Source: Haloferax namakaokahaiae
GTDB taxonomy: Archaea > Halobacteriota > Halobacteria > Halobacteriales > Haloferacaceae
Assembly (NCBI RefSeq): GCF_042663225.1
Contig: NZ_JBHTAA010000002.1
Span: 248,001-312,000 of the forward strand
Reading direction: 5' to 3'
Length of the DNA: 64,000 nucleotides
The stretch's first letter is position 1. Each line of letters begins with the position of its first letter. Below, piece by piece: positions 42,133-51,147 of the stretch. Position numbers and translations under genes: made by a program. Below the pieces are notes generated by a model. That model was not told the origin of the DNA. It searched no databases and saw nothing but the letters and a program-made list of their open reading frames with translations.

Positions 42133-44931
42133 CTAGTCGTCGAACAATCGGTCGAACAGGAAATCGACGCCCACGTTGAGTCCGAGGAAGACGACGAACC
42201 CGACACCGATAACGCTCCAATCGACGAGTGAGAGCGGCAGGATGCCGAAAAATAGATTGAGCGGCGTGTAGAGCACCAGCAACTGAACGGCGAGTGTGAG
42301 CGCAATCGCCCCGACGAGCCACGGGTTCGAGAACAACGAGAGGTCGTACCGAGAGCGAATCACTTGGAGACGGACCACTTCGACGACGACGAGAAAGGTG
42401 AACAAGAGCGTCTGTGCGCGGACGAGTTGCCCGGTCGAAGTGAGCGAGTAGAAGAACACCCCGAGACCGGTAATCGTCATCAACACGCCGATAGAGAGCA
42501 CCGAAGCGACCATCTCGCGGTCGAGAATCGACTCGTGAGAGTCGCGCGGCGGTCGGTCGAGAATCCCATCGGCTTTCGGGTCCACGCCGAGTGCGAGTGC
42601 CGGCAGGCCGTCGGTCACGAGGTTTATCCAGAGCAACATCACGGGCGTGAGGATGAGCGCCTCCGACTGCGAGGCGAACAGCTCGGGAAACAGAAACGTC
42701 CCGACGAGGACGCCGACGAACACCACGAGCACCTCACCCGCGTTCGCAGACAGGAGGTAGTTGACGAACTTCTGGATGTTGTCGAAGATGCCGCGCCCCT
42801 CGGCGACGGCGTCACGAATCGTACCGAAGTCGTCGTCCAACAGCACCATGTCGCTCGCCTGTTTCGCCACGTCGGTGCCGCGGATACCCATTGCAATTCC
42901 AACGTCCGAATTTCGGAGCGCCGGGCCGTCGTTGACGCCGTCGCCGGTCATGCCCACGATGTGGTCGTTCGCCTGCAACGCTTCGAGTATCCGCACCTTG
43001 TGCTCCGGGGTGACCCGCGCGAACACTTCGACGGACTCGACTTTCTGGCGCAGTTCGCCGTCGGACATCTCTTCGAGTTCCGCGCCAGTCAACGCGCTGT
43101 CTGGCGAAAATCCGACGGCCGACCCAATCGCCTTCGCGGTCTCGACGTTGTCGCCAGTCGCCATGACGACGCCGATACCGGCGCACCGACAGTCCGCAAT
43201 CGCCCGTTCGACTTCCGCTCGCGGCGGGTCGAACATGCCCTGCAATCCCAAAAAGACCATGTCGTCTTCGAGTTCTTCGGTGGGTGCAGCCGGGTCGTCG
43301 ATGCGTTTCGCCGCGAACCCCAACACGCGAAGTGCCCCTCGTGCGAGTGCTCGATTATTTGCCAAGATTGCCGCTCGTCGCTCCTCGGTGAGTGGAACCG
43401 GGCCGTCGGCTTCGAGGACGTGCGAACAGTGGTCCAGTACGACCGCCGGTGCGCCCTTCATATAAGCCCTCGTCGGTGCCGACCCGGAAGGAGTCGCCCG
43501 CTCCCCGTCTGCGACCGTAGAGCACAGAGCAGAGGTCTCTTCGTTCACCACGACGCTCATCCGCTTTCGGTCGGACGAGAAGGGAATCTCACGGACTCGC
43601 GCCGGTGGTGACTCGATATCGTACCCACCCTTCGCTGCCGAGACGAGGAGCGCAACCTCGGTCGGGTCGCCGTAGAAGTCCTTTTCGGCGCTCTCGGGTG
43701 CGCGTTCGGCGTTGTTACACACCGCACCACAGCGCAACACTGGTTCGACCGCTTCGGGGCCGACGACCGTTCCGTCGCGGGAGAACTCGCCAGTCGTCTC
43801 GGTTCCCGTTCCCGAGACGGCGTACGTCTCACCGTCGAAGTACACCCGCTCGACGGTCATCTGGTTCTCGGTGAGCGTCCCCGTCTTGTCAGTGACGATT
43901 ACGTCAACGGACCCGAGGCTTTCGACGACCGAGAGACGACGAACGAGCGCGTCGCGTTCGACCATCCGGCGAGAACCGAGCGCGAGGGTGAGCGTGACGA
44001 CGGCGGGTAAGCCTTCGGGGACCGCCGCGACGGCGAGTGTGACGCCGACGAGCAAGACTGCGAGCGGACTGGCCGCGGTGAGAATCAGTTGTACCGCGGC
44101 GATGACCACGATGAGTCCGATGACGCCGTAACCGAGGCGCTTTCCCAGCTGGTTGACTTCCGCTTGAAACGGCGTCTCCTGTTCTTCGACGGCTTCGATT
44201 TGTGTCGCAATCGCGCCGACTTCCGTCTCCATTCCGGTGTGGACGACGACGGCCGTTCCCTGCCCGCGGACCACCGACGTGCCCGTGTAGACCATGTTCG
44301 ACCGGTCGGCGAGCACCGTGTCTTCGGTCACCGGTTCGGGAGATTTCGAGACGGTGGTGCTCTCGCCGGTGAGTGCAGATTCGTCCGCTTCGAGACCCGA
44401 ACTCTCGATGAGGCGCGCGTCCGCCGAGACGGCGTTTCCCTGTTCGAGAAAGACGACATCGCCGGGGACGAGTTCGGTCGAGTCGATGGAGACTTTCTCT
44501 CCGTCGCGGAGCACCGTGGCTTCTGGCGAGGAGAGTTCTCTGAGCGCTTGGATGGATTTCTCGGCCCGATAGTCCTGGACGAACCCGAAGACGCCGTTTG
44601 CGAAGAGAATCAGAAATATCAGTGCGGCATCGGCGTAGTTGGGTTCGTACCCCGGCAACAGTCCGACGCCCAGCGACAGGAGTGCGGCGAAGACGAGGAT
44701 GTAGATGAGGAAGTCCCGAAACTGCGAGACGAAGAGAGTGAGTGGAGAGATTGAGTCTGTCGAGCGGATTTCGTTCGGTCCAAACGCGTCGAGTCGGCGT
44801 TCTGCCTCGTCGGCCGTCAGACCGGTCTCGTCGGCATCGACGCGTTCGAAGACGCGTTCGAGCGACTCGCTGTGCCACCGCGGGCTGAATTGCTCTGGGT
44901 CATCCGCGTCGAGAGCGGTGTCTGGTTTCAT
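42133..44931 (-). CDS. Type II (Ca2+-type) P-type ATPase
   Basis: This 932-residue cation pump has the actuator TGES at residues 188-191, the phosphorylated Asp348 in DKTGTLTENQ, a nucleotide-binding domain, and the hinge MTGDGVNDGPALRNSDVGIAMG. Transmembrane helix 4 reads AVAAVPEGLPAVVTL with the PEGLP of Ca2+/Mn2+-transporting type II pumps. The N-terminal domain and ten membrane helices match full-length enzymes. It would export Ca2+ (or Mn2+) from the cytoplasm using ATP. It stands as a single gene. Confidence 0.92.
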   Translation of the reverse strand: MKPDTALDADDPEQFSPRWHSESLERVFERVDADETGLTADEAERRLDAFGPNEIRSTDSISPLTLFVSQFRDFLIYILVFAALLSLGVGLLPGYEPNYADAALIFLILFANGVFGFVQDYRAEKSIQALRELSSPEATVLRDGEKVSIDSTELVPGDVVFLEQGNAVSADARLIESSGLEADESALTGESTTVSKSPEPVTEDTVLADRSNMVYTGTSVVRGQGTAVVVHTGMETEVGAIATQIEAVEEQETPFQAEVNQLGKRLGYGVIGLIVVIAAVQLILTAASPLAVLLVGVTLAVAAVPEGLPAVVTLTLALGSRRMVERDALVRRLSVVESLGSVDVIVTDKTGTLTENQMTVERVYFDGETYAVSGTGTETTGEFSRDGTVVGPEAVEPVLRCGAVCNNAERAPESAEKDFYGDPTEVALLVSAAKGGYDIESPPARVREIPFSSDRKRMSVVVNEETSALCSTVADGERATPSGSAPTRAYMKGAPAVVLDHCSHVLEADGPVPLTEERRAAILANNRALARGALRVLGFAAKRIDDPAAPTEELEDDMVFLGLQGMFDPPRAEVERAIADCRCAGIGVVMATGDNVETAKAIGSAVGFSPDSALTGAELEEMSDGELRQKVESVEVFARVTPEHKVRILEALQANDHIVGMTGDGVNDGPALRNSDVGIAMGIRGTDVAKQASDMVLLDDDFGTIRDAVAEGRGIFDNIQKFVNYLLSANAGEVLVVFVGVLVGTFLFPELFASQSEALILTPVMLLWINLVTDGLPALALGVDPKADGILDRPPRDSHESILDREMVASVLSIGVLMTITGLGVFFYSLTSTGQLVRAQTLLFTFLVVVEVVRLQVIRSRYDLSLFSNPWLVGAIALTLAVQLLVLYTPLNLFFGILPLSLVDWSVIGVGFVVFLGLNVGVDFLFDRLFDD

Positions 44932-45213
44932 CGTGAGGTGGCAGTCGAGTCAACGTTCACGGGGGGGTTAGTGCAAGATAACTAACATCCCGAGGCTAAA
45001 TGAGCCTAGCGCAAGTCAGTTCTCAGTAGCAACGGAACTGCTCCGCCAGCGGAGATGACACTTCCAGAAAGCCAGAATGTCAACCAGCAAATTCCGTGGC
45101 CAGCGAACGGTCTCGGCGGTGTGACAGACACCACGCCGAGCACCTGTCCGAGATATTAATTAGAAATACCACCGAGTCATAATACTTTTGCACTCGTTCG
45201 AAGAGTATCAGGT

Positions 45214-45267
45214 ATGGACGCTCTCGACACGGCAGGCAGAATCGGCGGCGGTGACGACGAATGGTGA
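45214..45267 (+). CDS. Possible 17-residue leader peptide overlapping the symporter start
   Basis: An ATG-started frame, MDALDTAGRIGGGDDEW, ends with TGA three bases inside the symporter start (atggtga at 45261). The overlap could couple translation of the symporter to this peptide. It is too short to judge coding from sequence alone; it may equally be chance. Confidence 0.3.
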   Translation: MDALDTAGRIGGGDDEW

Positions 45268-46766
45268 GTAGCGCCACGGCACTCACGTTGACCGTCGTGA
45301 CGTTGCTCGTCTTCACCGGTCTCGGTCTCTGGTACTCACGCGGACGCGTGAACTCCGTCGAGGACCTCATCAGCGCCCGCGATTCGGCTGGTCGGCGGCG
45401 GACCACGGCGACGCTCGTCGCGTCGGTCATGGGCGTGTGGGTGCTGTTTTCGGCTCCCGAAGCGGGTGCGAGTTTCGGCATCGCCGCCGTCATCGGCTAC
45501 GCAATCGGCGAGGCGGTTCCGATGCTCGTCTACTCGAAACTCGGCCCGCGGATTCGACGGCTCATCCCCCACGGTCACTCGCTCACCGAGTACGCCCACG
45601 CCCGCTTCGGGACGCCGATGTACGTGTTCGTCGTGGTTGTGAGTGCCCTCTACATGTTCATCTTTCTCTCGGCCGAGTTGACCGGCATCGCCGGTGCGCT
45701 CTCGCTCGTCGCGGGCGTGCCACAGTGGCAAACGGCCGTCCTCGTCGGCGGGTTCGTCCTCCTCTACACGAGCTATGGCGGTCTCAGTGCGAGCATGTTC
45801 ACCGATTCGGTGCAGGCGCTCCTCGTCGTCCCGTTGTTGCTCCTCGCGCTCGGCGGGGCGCTCGTCTCGCTCGGGGGGCCGCTCACGGTGTGGGACGGTA
45901 TCGCCAGTTCGAATCCGGTGCTCCTCGACCTCGGGTTCGTCGCCGGTCTCCAGTTCGGACTGGCGCTCGCGTTCGCTATCCTCGGCGCGGAGTTACTGAA
46001 TCAGACGTGGTGGCAGCGAATCTACGCCAGCGAGAGCGCCGAGACGGTTCGACAGGGCTTCCGAGATGCGACCCTCCTCAACGGTGGTATCGTCTTCGTG
46101 ACCGCCTTCTTCGGCATCATCGCCGTCTCGAACGCCGATATCGTGACCGACGTGACGAGCGCGGGGTACAACGCGGACGTCGCGTTCTTCGTCCTCTTGC
46201 TCACGACGTTTCCCGAATGGCTCGTCCTCGTCGTCGTCCTGCTCGCGCTCATGCTGGTCATGAGTTCTGTCGATACGCTCTTTACGGCACTATCGAGCCT
46301 CGTGACTGTTGACCTCGCACGCGTGACCGACCAAGGCGACCGCTCGCTCCTGTTCGGTGCGCGACTCTTGACCGTCGTCGTCGCGCTCGGTGCAATCTAC
46401 GTCAGCCTCAGCGCACAGAGCGTGCTCAGACTCTTCTTCCTCGCCGACTTACTCGGTGCGGCGGTGGCCTTCCCGCTCGTCTACGGTCTCTACTCGGTGC
46501 ACCTCACCGGCACCGGCGCACTCCTGAGCAGTCTCGGTGGTCTCGGTGTCGGCCTGGCGTACTTCCCGGATTTCCGGCCCGTCCTCACCTCGATTCCGGT
46601 CGTCGGAGACCTGTTGCCCGCGGCGGACCCGTTGTACCTCGCCTCCTTCGGCGGTGCGTTCCTCGTCTCGATGGGACTCGCGGTGGTGGCGGCCCGTCTC
46701 TCGTCCACCGAGTTCGAATTGGACCGTCTCAGTTCCGAGATTCGGCGACTCGACCAACGAACGTGA
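45261..46766 (+). CDS. Sodium:solute symporter family protein
   Basis: This 501-residue protein has about 13 membrane helices. The SSS-family core is visible: GVWVLFSAPEAGASFGIAAV, LTEYAHARFG (typical of SSS helix 2/3), and MLVMSSVDTLFTALSSLVTVDL, the Na+-site region of helix 8. It would import an organic solute with Na+. Substrates of this family include sugars, amino acids, pantothenate and osmolytes; nothing decides between them here. Confidence 0.85.
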   Translation: MVSSATALTLTVVTLLVFTGLGLWYSRGRVNSVEDLISARDSAGRRRTTATLVASVMGVWVLFSAPEAGASFGIAAVIGYAIGEAVPMLVYSKLGPRIRRLIPHGHSLTEYAHARFGTPMYVFVVVVSALYMFIFLSAELTGIAGALSLVAGVPQWQTAVLVGGFVLLYTSYGGLSASMFTDSVQALLVVPLLLLALGGALVSLGGPLTVWDGIASSNPVLLDLGFVAGLQFGLALAFAILGAELLNQTWWQRIYASESAETVRQGFRDATLLNGGIVFVTAFFGIIAVSNADIVTDVTSAGYNADVAFFVLLLTTFPEWLVLVVVLLALMLVMSSVDTLFTALSSLVTVDLARVTDQGDRSLLFGARLLTVVVALGAIYVSLSAQSVLRLFFLADLLGAAVAFPLVYGLYSVHLTGTGALLSSLGGLGVGLAYFPDFRPVLTSIPVVGDLLPAADPLYLASFGGAFLVSMGLAVVAARLSSTEFELDRLSSEIRRLDQRT

Positions 46767-46831
46767 CGTAAGTCCGGTAGTTCACGACGCTGGGCATGCA
46801 ATGATATGTCGATACACGACATACGGCCTCT

Positions 46832-47308
46832 ATGAACCAGCGCGTGAGATACCCCCGCTCCGTGGCCGTCCTCAGGGTCTTGCTCTACGCCGTCGTGATT
46901 GGCACCACGCTCGCACTCGTCGGCCTCTCGCTGACGATGCTCGGCTTCCTCGCCGTCGTCGGAACGGCGTCGTTCGTCCTCTTCGGCGAGGCGAGCACGG
47001 CGTTCCTCTTGACCGCCGTGGTCCTCGGCTTGCTCACCGTCACGGCGATCGAAGTCGTTCTGGTCTCTCTGGCACGGAAGGCAGACCGATTCCTCATGGA
47101 GAAGTTGCGCATCCGCACGCCACTCGAGAAGATTACCGCAAAATACGTCGCGGGCGACATCGGCGACGTCGAGATGGAGCGTCAAATCGAGCGCGCGTTG
47201 GTCAGAGAACGCGCTCAGAAAACGACTACCTCGCACGCGACACCAAGTCAGAACCGACGCACACAACACTCTCCGCTCGAAATCGAAGTCACGTCAGAAC
47301 CAGCCTAG
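46832..47308 (+). CDS. Membrane protein with a short SHOCT-like segment
   Basis: This 158-residue protein has two or three membrane helices in residues 12-90, then a cytosolic tail in which EKITAKYVAGDIGDVEMERQ resembles the SHOCT oligomerisation motif. The last 40 residues are low-complexity. Function unknown. It lies downstream of the symporter on the same strand with a 65-base gap and is convergent with the DICT gene. Confidence 0.6.
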   Translation: MNQRVRYPRSVAVLRVLLYAVVIGTTLALVGLSLTMLGFLAVVGTASFVLFGEASTAFLLTAVVLGLLTVTAIEVVLVSLARKADRFLMEKLRIRTPLEKITAKYVAGDIGDVEMERQIERALVRERAQKTTTSHATPSQNRRTQHSPLEIEVTSEPA

Positions 47309-47322
47309 AAAGCGGCCGGCCC

Positions 47323-48078
47323 TCAGAGTTCTCGTTCGATGTACCGGTCGATTTCCCGAACGCGCTCGGGGTCGAACGTCCACACACCTTCCCAGACACG
47401 CGGTCGAATCTCGATTGCGACGAGCGCGGCGTGCGGTTCCGTCTCGTCGTCTGGGAGGTGGGTGACGAACCACGAGTCGGTGAAGTCCTCCGACCGTCCG
47501 CCGTGGAGCGTCATATCAATCTCCGAACTGGGTTCCCAGTCCGGAATGCCGTAGACGTGCGTATCGACGGCCGAGTTGGCCAATCGCTTGTAGACGCTGT
47601 GCGTTCCGCGCTCGTCGATGATTCGAGAGAGGCGCTGGAACGATGCCCGGTGTTTCCCGCCGTCGCAGTCCAACGAGAGGCGTTCGATGTATCGGGAGAG
47701 AATGATGAGCAGTAGTTTCTCTTTGTCGGACTCGGGATAGCCTCGCAGGACGAACGGGATGTCGTCGAGGTTCTTGACGACGGACGGAATGTCGTCGCCT
47801 TCGAGTCCGTGAACTCCGGTTCGAAACAGGTCGGAGTTGATGAGCAACACCGCGTTTTGCAGGTCGATGAGCGGCGAGGTTGCGATACAGGTCGTCTCCC
47901 GGAACAGACAGACGACGTCTTCGTCCCCCTCGGGGACGGCATCTTCTTCGACAGAAATCTGCTGGTGCTCGAAGACCCCCTCCAACATGTTTTGGAGCGG
48001 TTGTGGCGACGTTCGATTGACCACGACGAGGGAGTAATCGTCCGTTTGTTCGGCCGGGATGAACTTCCGCAAACTCAC
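47323..48078 (-). CDS. DICT-domain sensory protein
   Basis: This 251-residue protein has the DICT domain signature DCDGGKHRASFQRLSRIIDE (about residues 140-165), preceded by a helical segment and followed by a GTHSVYKRLANSAVDTHVYGIPD region. DICT domains are associated with light, redox or two-component signalling in haloarchaea and cyanobacteria. No partner is adjacent. It has no membrane segment. The divergent gene is DpsA, 403 bases away. Confidence 0.7.
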   Translation of the reverse strand: MSLRKFIPAEQTDDYSLVVVNRTSPQPLQNMLEGVFEHQQISVEEDAVPEGDEDVVCLFRETTCIATSPLIDLQNAVLLINSDLFRTGVHGLEGDDIPSVVKNLDDIPFVLRGYPESDKEKLLLIILSRYIERLSLDCDGGKHRASFQRLSRIIDERGTHSVYKRLANSAVDTHVYGIPDWEPSSEIDMTLHGGRSEDFTDSWFVTHLPDDETEPHAALVAIEIRPRVWEGVWTFDPERVREIDRYIEREL

Positions 48079-48481
48079 AATGTAACAATCTGATATATTC
48101 CGCCAATAAATTAAAAACTACCTATCTGTTGGGTGGTGTGGGACGAAACGACTGCCGACTGTTCTCCCTCGGTGACGTGCCTCCACTTTCGAACGCCGGG
48201 GGAGTGGACTACTGTGTTCGGTACTCTACAGGGTGATTGACGAAGAACGGCAGTTGTCATATATCAGGGTTCAGATAATAATTTAGATTTCATTCGTTAC
48301 GTTTCTCGTTCATACCCTGTGTATTGAACGACTGTATCGTGTAGTATTTGGCACTCAAACGACCGATTGGGCGAAAGAACCGAATTCTGAAAACGACGAA
48401 TTCAGCCAGTTTTAGGTGGTACGAAAAATTGTCTGATTGCTGAAAAGAATTAAGTAGTGGCCGAACGAATAGCAAAGTACG
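48079..48481. other. Intergenic region between the DICT gene and dpsA
   Basis: About 400 bases, AT-rich, with no gene visible. It holds two divergent promoters. A TATA-like box for dpsA is at 48446-48455, and an AT-rich tract lies directly upstream of the DICT gene start. Confidence 0.5.
48446..48455 (+). promoter_or_regulatory. TATA-like box of dpsA
   Basis: agaattaagt lies 27-36 bases before the ATG at 48482. Confidence 0.4.
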
Positions 48482-49012
48482 ATGAGCACACAGAAGATAG
48501 TCCGTCAAGAGGCTGGAACCGTCGGCGAGAACCCGCTGCGTCTCGAACCCGAGAAAGCAGCACAAATCGTCGATGCGCTGAACACCGACCTCGCAGACGC
48601 CTACACACTCTATCACCAACTGCACAAGCACCACTGGAACGTCGAAGGTGCCGAACACCTCGGCATCCACCGCTTCCTCCAAGAGGCGTACGAGGAAGTC
48701 GAAGAAGCGGCCGACGAAATCGCCGAACGCGTCCAAGCAGTGGGCGGCGTCCCACACGCCAGCATGGCGACGCTCGCCGAGGTCGCCACCGTCGAACCCG
48801 AAGACGAAGACGTCTACGACATCCGAACCTCGTTCGAGAACGACCTCGTGATGCTCGGCGACATTATCGAGAGCTACCGCGACCACATCGAACTCGCACA
48901 AGGTCTCGGTGACCACACGACCGCACACATGCTGCGCGAGCAGCTCATCGAAATCGAGGAAGTTGCGCACGTCATCGACCACTACCTCGACGACGATACG
49001 CTCGTTCAGTGA
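48482..49012 (+). CDS. dpsA: DNA-protecting ferritin-like protein DpsA
   Basis: This 176-residue Dps protein forms a hollow 12-mer that oxidises and stores iron and protects DNA from peroxide. The inter-subunit ferroxidase residues are visible in YTLYHQLHKHHWNVEGAEH and LQEAYEEVEEAADEIAERV (His, Asp, Glu). The sequence closely follows haloarchaeal DpsA. It precedes the iron regulon in the window, which fits its role, but no TTTTAGG-type palindrome is seen at its promoter. Confidence 0.9.
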   Translation: MSTQKIVRQEAGTVGENPLRLEPEKAAQIVDALNTDLADAYTLYHQLHKHHWNVEGAEHLGIHRFLQEAYEEVEEAADEIAERVQAVGGVPHASMATLAEVATVEPEDEDVYDIRTSFENDLVMLGDIIESYRDHIELAQGLGDHTTAHMLREQLIEIEEVAHVIDHYLDDDTLVQ

Positions 49013-49090
49013 GCGCCCGCTGCTAGCGGACGGCCGTTTTTCGACGATTACATCGCCCCTGAGTAGCGTCTTCGAAGAATCTGCTCCGGC

Positions 49091-49540
49091 TCAGATACTG
49101 CTAGAAGGGGGGCTCTGCCGTCCGCCGGAACCTGCAAGCCGACTGCCGATTTTCGCGCCGATTTTGCCGACGAGCGCGGACAGTCCGAACCCGAGCGTGG
49201 CGACGAGAAGTACAACGCCTACCATCCCAAGATATCCCGCGACGACGAACCACGTCGGGCCCCCGAGTCCGGACGCGGCAGCGAGAATATCGGCAATGAC
49301 CAAAACCACCGGCAGGCCGCCGACCAGTCCGACCCGAATGCCGACTCCGTCGCTGGTTCCAGTCGTTCGTTGCGCGAGATAGCCAGCGAGTAGCCCAGCG
49401 ACGAGTACCGCCGAGAGCGACATCTCAGACCCAGTTTCGATGTAGCTCAGTGTCGTAAACGGAATCGAAGCGACACCGCCGAGCAGCGCGAACGTCCACG
49501 TGTCACTCAGTTCTCGGGGATGGAAACCACTCAGCCTCAT
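49091..49540 (-). CDS. Small four-helix membrane protein (DUF5518-like)
   Basis: This 149-residue protein has four hydrophobic segments, with motifs LSAVLVAGLLAGYLAQRTTG and VGIRVGLVGGLPVV repeating the pattern of small haloarchaeal DUF5518 membrane proteins. Function unknown. It lies downstream of the 54-residue gene on the same strand, 48 bases away. Confidence 0.65.
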   Translation of the reverse strand: MRLSGFHPRELSDTWTFALLGGVASIPFTTLSYIETGSEMSLSAVLVAGLLAGYLAQRTTGTSDGVGIRVGLVGGLPVVLVIADILAAASGLGGPTWFVVAGYLGMVGVVLLVATLGFGLSALVGKIGAKIGSRLAGSGGRQSPPSSSI

Positions 49541-49588
49541 CGTCCCCTAGAAGCGTCAGTGAATGATAAATTATCGCCCCAAATTGCG

Positions 49589-49753
49589 TTACTGCGTTAC
49601 GTCAACAGTCACGTCGCTCGAAATCCAGCCGTCGGTGTTTCCCGATTCGAGGAACACTGACTTTCCGGGGCAACTCTCACAGACAGAAATCTCGGGGAGA
49701 GAGTGCGAAACGTCTTCGCGCGTGTCGGGTGCGTCTGACCGTACTTCAGCCAT
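49589..49753 (-). CDS. 54-residue iron-box-controlled protein with a CxxC pair
   Basis: A 54-residue protein runs from ATG 49753. Its centre reads ISVCESCPGKSVFLESGNTD, with a CxxC pair, and then GWISSDVTVDV. I do not know a function. The pattern (Cys pair, then Phe-Leu-Glu-Ser-Gly-Asn-x-Asp-Gly-Trp) looks like a conserved small-protein type. Its upstream region has a perfect copy of the iron-type palindrome (49761-49778) only 8 bases before the start and overlapping a TATA-like tract, so expression should follow iron status. It is the most compact candidate here for a small iron-stress protein. Confidence 0.7.
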   Translation of the reverse strand: MAEVRSDAPDTREDVSHSLPEISVCESCPGKSVFLESGNTDGWISSDVTVDVTQ

Positions 49754-49760
49754 CGGATTC

Positions 49761-49778
49761 TTTTAGGGAGACCTAAAA
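49761..49778. promoter_or_regulatory. Iron-type palindrome ahead of the 54-residue gene
   Basis: TTTTAGG-GAGA-CCTAAAA, an 18-bp palindrome with perfect 7-base arms. On the minus strand it reads TTTTAGGTCTCCCTAAAA and ends seven bases before the ATG at 49753. A TATA-like tract (TTTTTATTTTA) overlaps the distal arm. Similar to the DtxR-family consensus with TTAGG...CCTAA. Confidence 0.75.
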
Positions 49779-49832
49779 TAAAAACGGTGCGGTTTCGCTC
49801 TCGTGAGGACCTCGTCCGTGGGCAGCACAGCG

Positions 49833-50213
49833 TCAGTCACTCGTGGCGACGGCCGGTTCGTCTGCGAGGAGTGTCGAGGAGAGACGGTCGAGCACCAGTG
49901 GACTGATGCTCCCGACGAGTTGCATCGCTTCGTCCTCGGACTCATCGAGGTGGAGTACGTCTCGACAGAATCGACACAGCGTCAGATACTCCTGTAGGTG
50001 CGTCTCGGCAGTTCGCCGACCGTCTTCGGTGAGTGTCGCGCCTTCGTACGGTTCGTAGGTGAGCAAGCCTCTGTCGGCGAGGCGCTGGAGCATCTCCGTC
50101 GTCGCCGACGGTGAGCGGTCGAGTTCGGCCGCGACGTCGCCCGGCGAAACCGGCGGACCTTCGTCCTCCTCGAGGTGGTGCAACACGAGCAGATACTGAG
50201 CGGTCCCGGCCAT
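49833..50213 (-). CDS. DtxR-like metal-dependent regulator
   Basis: This 126-residue protein has a winged-helix domain (residues 1-60; SPGDVAAELDRSPSATTEML, then LADRGLLTYEPYEGATLTEDG) and a C-terminal helical part with LCRFCRDVLHLDESEDEAMQ and SISPLVLDRLSST. That order matches DtxR/SirR/IdeR dimerisation domains. The metal-site His and Glu residues of the classical HHRLxE segment are replaced by LTLCRFCRDV, so metal use may differ. It is the last of four overlapping genes after the binding-protein array, hence the prime candidate to bind the five iron-type palindromes. The start is ATG 50213, preferred to an upstream extension. Confidence 0.75.
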   Translation of the reverse strand: MAGTAQYLLVLHHLEEDEGPPVSPGDVAAELDRSPSATTEMLQRLADRGLLTYEPYEGATLTEDGRRTAETHLQEYLTLCRFCRDVLHLDESEDEAMQLVGSISPLVLDRLSSTLLADEPAVATSD

Positions 50214-50347
50214 CAGTTTTTCGCGCCACCCGATTCGTCGTCTGTCGATTGCGTTCGGTCTTCGTCGTCCAGTTCGCCGCCGAATAGGAGTGCGTAGAGA
50301 CCTGCCCACAGCCGAGCACGTTCTCGGCGAAGCCCTCGCGGAATCAT
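50213..50347 (-). CDS. 44-residue protein in an overlapping operon
   Basis: A 44-residue frame, starting MIPRGLRRERARLWAGLYAL and ending in an acidic tail, lies between a 267-residue gene and the DtxR-like gene. Its start overlaps the stop of the upstream gene (ATGA at 50344-50347) and its stop overlaps the DtxR-like start (TGATG). That is strong evidence of translation. It has a basic helix and a short hydrophobic patch, possibly a membrane-attached or peptide-like partner. No family is recognised. Confidence 0.6.
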   Translation of the reverse strand: MIPRGLRRERARLWAGLYALLFGGELDDEDRTQSTDDESGGAKN

Positions 50348-51147
50348 ACGCGGCGACTCAGGTGGTCTCGAATCGCTCGCTGTCGGTCGGCACAGCGCCT
50401 ATCGGTGCGAACGACAGCATCGAGAACCGGGTGAGCGACCGGCAGGTCGTCGTACAGATACGACGCGAGCGACTGGTGGGAAATTCGTGCGGCGTGTTCG
50501 TACCCGCTACTCTCGTGGAGTCGATGCTGGCGTTCGCTGCCGAGTCTCGTGCAGTGAGTTCGATACCCCGCCAGCGTCTCGTGCCGTTCGCACAGCGTGT
50601 CGAAACCGAGCGACATGAGCGAGCAGTCCTTCAGTTCGAGCCACTCCGCCACCGCCGACAACTCGTCTCGCGCGTCACTGACCGACTGCGCTTCGACCTG
50701 TAAGCCGCGGCGCATCGCTCGCAACTCCGCAGTTCGCTCTTTGGACGCAGAGAGGACGGCTTGCTTCACGGCGGGGAGAAACGGCGTGTTCGAACCGGTG
50801 GCGAGCGCGAGTTCGACCTCCGAACCGAGTTCTGCACGGACGGTCTCAGAGAGCGATTCAGGCTCTGAGAGGTCGGCGACGCTATGGGGCCGAATCGTCT
50901 CTTCGAAGGCTCGGCGGACCTGTGCCTTCCACTTCGAAGTGGGCGACTCGCCGGTATCGAGTGCCATCGTCCGAGCGGTCAGGCCGGCCGTCGTCTGTGT
51001 CACCTCGGCGGAGTGACCGGCAGTGTTCGTCGTGAAATTGCGGACGCGCGTTCGGAATCGATTGACTGCGTCGAGTTTCGAATCGACGTGTCGGCGCTCG
51101 CGGGTAACGCGCTCCAGTGCCTCGTCGAGGCAGCCACACTGGCTCAT
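50344..51147 (-). CDS. Coiled-coil-type protein of unknown function (DUF7260-like)
   Basis: This 267-residue protein is mostly helical, with a long predicted coiled coil in residues 1-45 and 150-185. Haloarchaeal relatives of this type are sometimes placed in DUF7260; I am not certain. It overlaps the DUF7551-like gene (ATGA) and the 44-residue gene. The gene order suggests it acts with the regulator, but no enzyme motif is visible. Confidence 0.6.
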   Translation of the reverse strand: MSQCGCLDEALERVTRERRHVDSKLDAVNRFRTRVRNFTTNTAGHSAEVTQTTAGLTARTMALDTGESPTSKWKAQVRRAFEETIRPHSVADLSEPESLSETVRAELGSEVELALATGSNTPFLPAVKQAVLSASKERTAELRAMRRGLQVEAQSVSDARDELSAVAEWLELKDCSLMSLGFDTLCERHETLAGYRTHCTRLGSERQHRLHESSGYEHAARISHQSLASYLYDDLPVAHPVLDAVVRTDRRCADRQRAIRDHLSRRV

